27,500 bases of DNA from Symbiodinium natans. Its lineage: Eukaryota > Sar > Dinophyceae > Suessiales > Symbiodiniaceae. The stretch covers positions 207,501 to 235,000 of the forward strand of contig CAJNDS010002808.1 in NCBI GenBank assembly GCA_905221605.1. Direction: 5' to 3'. Of the stretch, positions 18,640-26,684 are shown piece after piece; positions within the stretch are counted from its first letter, which is position 1; every line of letters starts with the position of its first letter. Position numbers and translations under genes: made by a program. The notes under the pieces are model-generated. The model was given only the letters and a program-made list of their open reading frames with translations. It did no database searches and had not been told where the DNA came from.

Positions 18640-20076
18640 CATCATGATTATTTCTATCATTGTTATTTGTTATTATTACTGTTATCATGGTTCTGATTAT
18701 TGTTATGAATATTACTATTGTCCTGATTATCATGAGTATCATTATTCTGCTCATTGCAAGTATTTTTGCTCCTATTTCGATTATTTATCAATCAGGACCC
18801 TGAGGACTCCACGGGTGGTTTCCCTCTAGTTTATTATAGCTTATTGGAGTTCTTTTTTAAATGTTCTGCTATCGTATATGTAGTATACGATCTAGTACTC
18901 TTCTACATCATCTGCAGGCCCCCATTGAAACGGCTCCCTTCTGCAGCGGTGGCGGTGGCGACCTTGGTCACTGGGGCCGTTGCCGGATTCTTCTGGAGTG
19001 CAGCAGGCAAAGCTGCTGCAGGTCCAGCCGAGACGTTTGACACCTGGAAGGATGTGGTGCATTCCCTGCAAGTGTCATATGCGTTGGGCGCGAAGCCTCC
19101 GTACATCTTTGAAGATGTGGCAGCAGGTTGTGTGGTGCTAGTGGTTCTATGTGGCCGTTCCTCCCGTGCTATTGCCGGCCTCAACTGTTTGGGATCGTTG
19201 GCCCTGGGATTCATCCTGGGCTTTTGGGCCAGAATCTTCTCGACGCTGGGGAACTTGCCATTGCGGGTCGTGACTCAAGACCCCACCGGGAAGTTCTTGT
19301 TGATCCCTCTGTTCCTCATCTTCCTTGTATCCAGCGAAATGGATCGACTCCATGCTTTGCAGCGGAAACAGGAAGCTTCCTGCCTTCAACTGCCCAAGGG
19401 CACTCGAGTGCAAGATGCTATCTGTGGAAATCCAGACGACACGAACACAATCCAAAGTGAGATTGCTGACCGCTGGTGCCACGTGGAAGCTTCAGTGCAG
19501 GTTCTGCTGGACTCAGGAATGTCAACCCCGGCGCTGAGGGAAGTGAGACAGCAGGAATTCTCGGTGCGGGGTCTTGCAGATGTGAAACTCTCTCGATGCT
19601 GGATGGCTTTTTCATTTCCTTCTCTATGGATGCAGTGATGCTTTGCTCGGTGGCACTAATGGTATCCTCATGGGTAGTACGGTGGTCTTGTGGTGCGGTG
19701 CAGAGCGGGATGACAAGGCTTTTCTGGGTTCGCTTTCTGCGAAGATCGTGACGCTTACCTTCGTTACTTGCTATGCGATCTCGTACGGCTTTGAGCTCAA
19801 GGAGCTCGCAGACGTCCAAAAGGCGTGGGGGGTAAGTCGCGCGCGCAAAATTCATTGTGGAATCTTAGTCTTAGGGCCTCGCAATCGTTTACAGCAGCAG
19901 GCAGTCAACAGTGGTGCTCCATAATGACTGTCGCACTGTTGAAGGCCCTCGTCGTCGACCTCGTGCTCTTGGGTTTGGCGGCTACGTGCTTCCTCTCCCA
20001 TGTTGCTGGGCTGCGGGGCTTTATGCGTGTACCCGCAGCCCGCTGCCTCTTTCATACATTTCGACCGAAGTGCTAG
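17853..20076 (+). CDS. Multipass membrane protein of a dinoflagellate family, split gene
   Basis: Exon 1 (17853-18139) encodes MWCVTPQDLRFLRQEVRQAI and PNMYNLTDNYIKPLTLDAG. Exon 2 (18360-18429) encodes MSWALLRNPEGLPCDLFITH and AWQ and joins in phase through AG|GACGTG and AAG|G. From memory this CDLF(I/V)THAW signature marks an abundant dinoflagellate family of unknown function. A further coding stretch starts at 18918 after CATCTGCAG and runs to about 19600, an exon follows at 19636-19831 (donor GTAAGT), and the last exon is 19912-20076. These contain about seven hydrophobic segments, such as LALGFILGFWARIF and LLIPLFLIFLVSS. The usual continuation after THAW is absent; a trinucleotide tract lies in its place. 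The gene may therefore be truncated internally. Confidence 0.55.
18430..18917. repeat. Intron-like stretch with CTA/CTG and ATT-type repeats
   Basis: (CTA)n passing into (CTG)n occupies 18556-18639, followed by about 130 bases of imperfect ATT/ATC trinucleotides. No exon encoding the missing part of the THAW domain is visible. Confidence 0.8.
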
Positions 20077-20392
20077 CTCCAACGCCTTTCCAAATGGCAC
20101 AAGCCCAGTAGACAGAATCTGCCGAAAGCGCAGAGAATGGTGAACTTCGAGCTCTGGCACCAAGCTCCAGTCCAAAATGCCCTGGCCTGAATGCCTGCCG
20201 GGGTTTAGGGTTTAGGGTTTAGGTTTTTAGGGTAGAGGCACTCGATGAGGCTCTAAGCTGGGGGGAGAACCCAAGAGTACTTGAATCTTGTGCACGGGAG
20301 CCACCCTTGCACAGTAAGCCCTAGCAAGCCTTACATACGCCTCAACATACTGACCCTACATCCGACGCCCCTTCGCCTTGCCGTGTTTGCAG
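20077..20392. repeat. Spacer with TTTAGGG array
   Basis: Three to four TTTAGGG units at 20200-20232 about 125 bases after the stop of the membrane-protein gene. Nothing else recognised. Confidence 0.8.
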
Positions 20393-20480
20393 GCATCGTC
20401 GACGGCAAACCCCAAGGCAGCCACCCTGGAAAAGCTGCTTGTCGGAATGTCGTACTTGGAGGGTCAGGGACTTTGTAGGC
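20393..20480 (+). CDS. Isolated coding-like exon, unknown
   Basis: A TGCCGTGTTTGCAG acceptor-like site ends at 20392. The frame reads ASSTANPKAATLEKLLVGMS and YLEGQGLC, then meets a GC donor-like TTTGTAG|GCAAGT at 20480/20481. No partner exon or family identified. Confidence 0.35.
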
Positions 20481-21930
20481 AAGTGTGTAGGGTCTTCTAA
20501 TGGTTCTATGCGTGGGACTTATCAGGTAAGGCTCTAAGTGCGCTACATGTTTGCAAGGGGTGACACTAGTTGTATTCAAGTTCCCGGGTTGGGGGTGCAG
20601 GGTTTAAAGCTGAAAGACCTCAAAGCCACCTTGGTTTCTCTGAATGATATTCGAGTCCCATGTTCCCTGAGTTCCAGGTACTTCGAAGCTCAGGGGGCGG
20701 TGTCCCTACTTCCTGAGACCTTGACTTGAAAGTAGTCGAGGAGGAGGGTCCTGAAGGGCAACGGAACTTCAGAGCAAACCCCCCCCGAAAACCTCAACCG
20801 TCAACCCCACCCACAGTCTAACCCTAAACCCCTCGCCCCTAGACTCCATCAACCAAGCATGCAAAACTAGGACTCCGTGTCGCCAAGGAACCGCTTCGGC
20901 TTTCCTTGGGCTTTTTGCTCTTCTGGCGCGGCTGCCGGGAACGAGGGGTTGGAGTTGGGATTTGAGGATATCCCGAGCCCCCAAGGCCAAAGCCCCACAA
21001 CGCCCCCAAGTGGCGCCTGAAATGCTCGTTTTTCAGGATTCGTTTTAGGTTCTGCAGGGCTTCGGGGAAGGGTTGTAGGGGGGCTCCGTTTCGGAAAGTT
21101 CGATTAGCTTATCCCTGGTTCCCCTCTTGGCCATCCTTCTGAGCCCTTTTTGAGAGGGGGATCTACCAATGTTTCCCTCATATTCTACAGTGGGAAACAT
21201 GCATCAACATCCCCACCGTGTTAGGACCTGGATATGCCTTGCAACCGCTTGCAGTGCCCTTCAGACTGCAGTTCTCCGAAGATTGAATCTGCAGGCACAA
21301 ACAAGCTGAGCAGGCCTGGGCGGATTGATTTGTGGACTATGGAGTTGTTGTATGAAGCACAGGCAGAATTCATCCAATTGCTTGCGCTTGTTCTTTGACC
21401 TTCTCCTTTGCAGCGGTTGCTAGGTAGAGCTGGGTGTCCGCGCATGGGAAGGTTCTGGTGGGAAAGGGACATCCAGCTAATAGATACCCTCTACTCTTTG
21501 GAAGTGCTTGGGCTGTTGTGCGTCTGGCCAAGTCATCGGCAATTTACAAACTGGACACCACAGTACAGATCCTACCGCAGAAAGGAAGTAATGTCGAAAG
21601 AGATCGCAAAGCTGAGATCAGTGTGAGGAACATGGAAGACTGTGAGGGCTCGCTCTCGCGCCTTTTTGTTTCTTTGCCGATTGTTCGTGTTGTTTTCGTC
21701 GCTTGCTTGCCCAATGTAGATTGCGATGTTATTGAAAATGGTGAGCTTAGGACGTCGGATGATTTAGGCTTGACAAGATCACAGCGAGATCGAAGCTGGC
21801 TAGAGAAAGCTTTAGAAAGCCGCATTGCAACGCTGGAAGCGCCGGGAGTTGATTGGAGGCATGACAGTGCTAGTTTTTTGGTTTGCGGCTGGAACCAATG
21901 TTGCAGCCCTGCGCTTTCTCTTGCACTGCT
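20481..21930. other. Intergenic DNA with unassigned open frames
   Basis: Frames at 21408-21626 and 21434-21946 both follow a TTCTCCTTTGCAG acceptor-like site near 21415 and overlap each other; neither has a recognisable motif. A short CCCTAAACCCC piece lies near 20820. A coding-like frame at about 20868-21020 (NRFGFPWAFCSSG) is too weak to call. Confidence 0.3.
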
Positions 21931-21965
21931 TTCAGCCTCAAGTTAGCTCAATTAGGGCTCCGTAG
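21931..21965 (+). promoter_or_regulatory. Acceptor and candidate spliced-leader fragments before urea transporter
   Basis: A pyrimidine-rich TTTCTCTTGCACTGCTTTCAG ends at 21935 and is followed by CCTCAAG, TTAGCTCAA, TTAGGGCTC and CGTAG. Three of these resemble the 3' end of the spliced leader (TTTGGCTCAAG) and the last its 5' part. This could be tandem decayed relics, and it supports trans-splicing here and the ATG at 21979. Confidence 0.35.
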
Positions 21966-21978
21966 TGTGGAGTGGCAT

Positions 21979-23148
21979 ATGGAGGCGCCGAAGTCGGTGC
22001 ATTGGGATCCTGAGGCTTCTGGAGCAAGCCCTAGCGCGTATAGTACATCTGCGGAGGACAGTGCGGAGAGCCTGGGCAGTAAGAGCCCGGGGGAAGCTGA
22101 GAGCCGCCGATGCCCTTGGATGTGCTCATGCTCTTGTGGCAGAAGAGAAGGCGATCGTGAAGGTGCTTGCTTCCTGCTAAACTTTCTACTTGATGTCCTC
22201 AATGGCCTGTCGCAAGTATGCTTTTTCGCCAATCCCCGTGCAGGGATCATCTTCTTACTGGCAGTCCTCCTTGGCAGCCCACGAGCTGCCATCGTGCTGT
22301 CCATTCTTGGTGGCCTCTCTTCTACAGCGACGGCTTTGTGCTTGGGACTGGACAAAGAGGCGAGGAGAGAAGGCTTGCTCGGCTATAACGGTGTCCTGGT
22401 CGGCTGCAGCTTCTCCGTTTTTATCGGGAACTTCCTTCTGGGCCTGATTCTGACGGTTCTTGTCGCTGGCCTTACCCCGCTGGTCTTTGTTGGGATTGGC
22501 AGGATGCTGAAGTCACAGCTTACCTTTGCCTACAACCTCGTCTCCCTCATTACAATCTCTTGTGTTCACATGTGGGTTGCCCAGCATGGTGGCAGCGATG
22601 GCGACGACCATGGGAAGGACGTTTTCTCTTGGAGCTGTTGCTTCTCAGCCCTCGCCGGTTCGAACTCCGTGAAGGCGACCTTGAACGGGGTGGCGCAGAT
22701 GTTCTTTGTTTCAAGCCCGATCTCCGGAGTCCTCGTAACCTTGGGGATTTGCTTAGCCAGTCCCTTCTCAGCACTTGTATCTCTTCTTGGCTCCTGCATT
22801 GGTGCACTGTTCGGAGCAATGTGTGGAGGGATAGCCTTTGAGATTCAGGAGGGCTTCTTTGGATACAACGGTGCTTTGATCGCATTGTGGATCTCCTTGC
22901 GTTACAGCGAACAAGGCTATCTTTTCGTGACCAGCTTGGCGGGTGTTGGGGCTACTGCAGCAACGGCCGTCTATGCTGGGTTGCGATTAGCCGTGGTTGC
23001 GTCCAATGGCGTCTTTCCTTGCGCCTTGACCGTGCCACTGGTTTCGGTCGCCTTCTTGTTTATCGCAACGGAGCAGTTTGTCAATGCCGTGGCAGCGAGA
23101 TGCTCGCAATCGCGAGAAAATTGTACAGATGCCATGGCACAGCCGTAG
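21979..23148 (+). CDS. Urea transporter, SLC14/UT family
   Basis: A 389-residue channel-type transporter moving urea across a membrane down its gradient. I chose the ATG at 21979, the first after the acceptor-like AG at 21935; the frame is open further upstream. Residues 1-62 are a Ser- and Cys-rich tail unlike UT proteins. The core shows the family's two-fold repeat: NFLLDVLNGLSQVCFFANP (68-86) with GYNGVLVG (135-142), and LNGVAQMFFVSSPISG (235-250) with GYNGALIA (295-302). About ten hydrophobic segments are present. The family LPxxTxPF motif is altered in both halves: LTFAYNL (181-187) and CALTVPL (348-354). The length equals that of mammalian UT-B. No introns interrupt the core. Its likely role is nitrogen uptake or redistribution. 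Confidence 0.9.
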   Translation: MEAPKSVHWDPEASGASPSAYSTSAEDSAESLGSKSPGEAESRRCPWMCSCSCGRREGDREGACFLLNFLLDVLNGLSQVCFFANPRAGIIFLLAVLLGSPRAAIVLSILGGLSSTATALCLGLDKEARREGLLGYNGVLVGCSFSVFIGNFLLGLILTVLVAGLTPLVFVGIGRMLKSQLTFAYNLVSLITISCVHMWVAQHGGSDGDDHGKDVFSWSCCFSALAGSNSVKATLNGVAQMFFVSSPISGVLVTLGICLASPFSALVSLLGSCIGALFGAMCGGIAFEIQEGFFGYNGALIALWISLRYSEQGYLFVTSLAGVGATAATAVYAGLRLAVVASNGVFPCALTVPLVSVAFLFIATEQFVNAVAARCSQSRENCTDAMAQP

Positions 23149-24328
23149 CCATGCTCAAGACATGGCCATGTTACAGTTTTGAGGAGCGCAGGCGGCAGCT
23201 CTGAGGCGACTAGCCGACTAGCCTTCCAGCAAGCGGTTGAGGAGCGTCACAAGCTAGGACGTGTCCGCGCTTGACGTGTAAAGGTGCACCAGGGCTTTGG
23301 CTTGAGGGCTGAGCAGCTTGTACCATATTGCATGGGCACAAAAGGAATTTGCGGAGTGTGGGGCTCCAATGCCACTGAGCCAACTTGAAGTGACCCCTTG
23401 AGAATGCCCGGAGACGCCTGCAGGTGGGCAATGCAGGCATGAGGGCGCTCTCCCAGCGCGCCTGCGCCGCCCGAGGGGGAGGCGCGTGTGTACATGCCGG
23501 GCCCGAATGGCTAAGCCTGCAAAACCCCTGAACGACCTGCGCAACGAGGTGAACTGTCGGGGGCATGTCTTATGGGGACCTTGGTTGCCACGCTTTGTGC
23601 TCACATGACCCGCGAGCCTAGAACTGCAAACGGGGCAGGGGGGCTGGGGCGGGCAGCACCTTATTTATGAGACCCTCTGAAGGGCCTCAATTTGACAATT
23701 TTCCTGCTTGTTTTGTGTACCAACAAGGGCCCATGATCTAGATTCTAGATCAACCCCCATGTAAGAAAGATGCTGTTTGTCCAGGTGGTTCCAGTCGATG
23801 CTGGTGTCGTGTGCCATGGGATGAGCCAACGCAGAGGCGGCACCAATGCAGGGGGCACAGCGGAACTGCATGGGCCGTCTCGACATCGACACCCCCAGAG
23901 CCTTGGGGAAACCGTCTGCAGGCAGGGCTGAGCCTCTTGAGAAGCAGCTGCGGAGATAGCACAGGCTTAGCGACAAAGAGTTGGTTGTTTTGTGCCGGGG
24001 GGGGGGGGGGGGGGCGGGGCACTTCGCCAAGTGCATGGCTGTGACCAAGTGCAGTCCCGCCGCAAGCAGCAAAGTGGAGCACGAAGCTGAACATATTCTT
24101 CTTCGCCATTGTGTCAACGTCGCAGTTTGGCTCCAACTTCATATGCGCATATTTGAGAGAAATCGCAGCCAAATACTTTCAAAGCGTATGAGTATGAGTC
24201 AAGCATACCAGCATACCAGACGGTTGCCAAATTTTCCTTCATGACACATGAGCACATGACCCATCGCGTTATTCTACTCCACAACGCCCCGCTTGCAAGA
24301 TGAGAGTTCTGGCATCTGACATCAAAGC
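23149..24328. other. Intergenic DNA
   Basis: No gene supported. Three overlapping minus-strand frames at 23210-23604 and others at 23665-24172 disagree with each other and have no motif. An 18-base poly-G lies at 23997-24014. A weak spliced-leader-like stretch follows a CCAG at 24220-24243. Confidence 0.4.
23997..24014 (+). repeat. Poly-G tract of 18 bases
   Basis: Uninterrupted run of 18 G on the + strand, followed by CGGGGC. Confidence 0.95.
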
Positions 24329-26226
24329 ATGTCGCTGCAGCTCCTGACAGATGTGCCACCTTTGCCCGCAAACTACGCGCGTCGCGCTGGACTTTCTGAG
24401 TCCCTGGTCAAGTCTTTGCAAAAGTGCCTCAAAGCCTCAGGGCTCTGCATCGTGCATGGCGCGGGGGGTATGGGCAAGACAGTTGCCACCTGTGCATCGC
24501 TCCTCGATGAGACAGCCTTGGGTGAGATCTTCCCTCAAGGTGCTGCATACATTACCGTGGGTCAAAGTCCCGATGTCATGAGCCTGCAGTCGACCCTTCT
24601 CCGTGCTTTTGGGGTGCATGATCCGCCAGCCGACGTTTCTGATGGATACGCCCGCCTTTACAACGCCTTGTCGGGGTGCAAAGCCCTGGTGGTGCTCGAC
24701 GACGTGTGGAATGCGTCGCACCTGGAGTGCTTTGTTCCCATGAGGGGGCGCCCGAAGACCTGGAGCAATGTGGCAGTACTTGTGACAACACGCTTCGCGG
24801 ATCTTGTCCAGAAAGCGGAGCTACTGCGCCTCGGTGACCTCACGGACAGCAGGGCTCGCCTCTTTTCATGGCGAGAGCGGTGTAGGGTAGCAAGAAGGCA
24901 CATGGTGAGTGCAACCCGTAACCCCGCGAGGATGCCGAGGCGCGGGAACTCCTCCACCTGCAAGGACGCTGGCGCTGCCCTTTGCGTTGTTTTTTGCTCT
25001 TTTTCTTTCCTGGCGAAAGGACCAGAGGGTGACCAGCAGCTCTGCGGTAGAACCCTGAGAGTCCTAAAGTTGTTTAAGTCCGAGAGGAGATGGCGCGCTC
25101 CTGGCACGCGTTGCCAAGCTGTGCTCACGCTCCCCACTGGCTTTGTCAATCCTCGGTGCTACAGGCCGGGTAGCAGTAGGGACTCGGCGAAAAATCGACG
25201 CTGCCTGGAGGGACCCCCCTTCTGGAGAACAAAACGGGTCGTACAAACGAGTGCCTCAATTCCTGTCTTCTCTGAAACGCCTTGCACAACTTTCACCAAC
25301 GAGGTGGTGGGCCTAGCCCACCAGATCCTACTGGAAGCCCACAGACCCTGAAAGATTCTGGAGGAGAGAAGAAGAGCAACCGTGTCTGTGAGGCCAGCTG
25401 GAAGCAGACCACGACAGCAGCCGGAAGCCAGATGGGAAGGGAATGTTGGGGTTTGGGGTTTCAGAGTTTAAGGTTTAGGGTTTAGGGTTTAGGGTTTAGG
25501 GTTCCATGGAGCCCATGTTGAGTGCAGGCCTGCAGCCATCTTCACCGCCTTCTGCGATGAGCTTGCAGCCCAGGAGAAGGCTCCCCGACGTCCCGTAGCC
25601 CACAGAGCGCTCAGAGCCGAATCACTGAATCAGGGTGAGCCCAACGCCATCAAGCGCTGTATTGGGCTGGCCCACAAGCGCCTCGACCAGCAGGACAGCT
25701 TGGGATGGTGTCACGGCCGTGGCAAGGTTTCTGGTGAGCTCTTGTCCAGAGGACAGGGACCTCTACCTGGGTATGGCCGTGTTCCCTGACGACGTGCTAT
25801 TGCCTGTCGCAGCTTTACGTGCCCTGGAGGGATGGTGTCAAGACAAGTCTGACTGATCTAGGCGACAGGTCTTCAAACCTCTCGCAAGATGTTGAGGTAC
25901 AGTTTTTCGGGGAAAGGACCTCGACATGCTTCTACCTCGACTCGAGCGTCTCCACCTCATTCGCACTCGCCTCAAATAAATGGCTTGAGTGAACGTGCCT
26001 GGCAGCATATGGGCGGGCAGCAAAGGAATGGAAGAAGGTGCCACTGGCCGCGAGCTGAGTTACTAGCACAGGAGGATTCGAGTAGCTGAGCCGGATTGAA
26101 TGTTGGAATGTGGGCTCTCTGTCTGCCAGATGGTCCCCGCATCCGACTCCACGATCTGTCTTTAGAGTTCGTGAAAGAGCAAGCTGCGCGATGTGGTGGC
26201 GAGACCGCTCTCCATGAGGATCTGAC
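24329..26226 (+). CDS. STAND/NB-ARC ATPase, multi-exon
   Basis: Exon 1 (24329-24904, 192 codons) carries the NB-ARC nucleotide-binding core: P-loop GAGGMGKT (44-51), Walker B VVLDDVW (121-127) and the VLVTTR motif (150-155). It ends at a clean ATG|GTGAGT donor. A second piece (25749-25853) reads DRDLYLGMAVFPDDVLLPV, the winged-helix part of the family. A short piece (about 25918-25976) reads MLLPRLERLHLIRTRLK. A third (26130-26226), after the acceptor GTCTGCCAG, reads GPRIRLHDLSLEFVKEQAA, the RLHDL motif that closes the module. Such proteins act as nucleotide-driven switches in immune, death or regulatory assemblies; which applies here is unknown. The GLPLAL part between exon 1 and the winged helix, and any C-terminal sensor repeats, were not found. 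Internal joins are inferred. Confidence 0.7.
24905..25748. other. Intron region of the STAND gene, with TTTAGGG array
   Basis: The frame of exon 1 stays open to 25351 but no longer looks like the family. A TTTAGGG array of about five units lies at 25466-25502. A stretch at 25648-25735 (IKRCIGLAHKRLDQQDSLGW) is coding-like and may be the exon just before the winged helix. Confidence 0.4.
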
Positions 26227-26684
26227 TAGTTTTTTGATGGGTTTTGACTTGCTGCTCTGGCTGTTCGGTCTCATGCTGTGCTCTCTGAGGAGCTCGCCGC
26301 AAACTACAGCTCCTGTCTGGAAGTCGGGGCCTGACTTGCTTCTTGTGTTGAATCGTGTGCATGTCAAGCATCCCCACTTCTGAGCAGCCACTTGCCGCAG
26401 AAGTTTTTTTGACATCAAGAGGATTGACGGGATTGAGTTGCATACCAACAGCGAAGCGTCTACCCAGCCAGCAAGCTCAGCAGATTTCTACAACTACCCT
26501 TTGCCAAGCAGATCCAGGCAGCTTTAAGCAGAAGACCCCCTGCCAAAGACGCAGAGAGAGATCTAGCCTCGCCTTTCTGCTGAGGCTCGGATGTCTTAAG
26601 CATATCTTCACAAGCTTTGAGTTTAGGGGTCTAGGGGTTTAGGACTTAGGGTTTAGGGTTTAGGGTGACCAGAATCCCAGGAAG
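26227..26684. repeat. Spacer ending in TTTAGGG array before hisG
   Basis: No exon recognised up to 26620. TTTAGGG-like units occupy 26622-26667 and end 18 bases before the hisG ATG. Confidence 0.7.

Noticed and set aside
22658-22672. tRNA B-box-like GGTTCGAACTCC
   Set aside because: It lies inside the urea transporter reading frame (AGSNSVK) and no acceptor stem, D-arm or anticodon arm could be placed around it.
23210-23604. Overlapping minus-strand frames up to 118 codons
   Set aside because: Composition looks random, the frames conflict with each other and no motif or splice context was found.
24220-24243. Spliced-leader-like stretch (GCCAAATTTT) upstream of the STAND gene
   Set aside because: It needs several gaps and mismatches, and the preceding AG lacks a pyrimidine tract.
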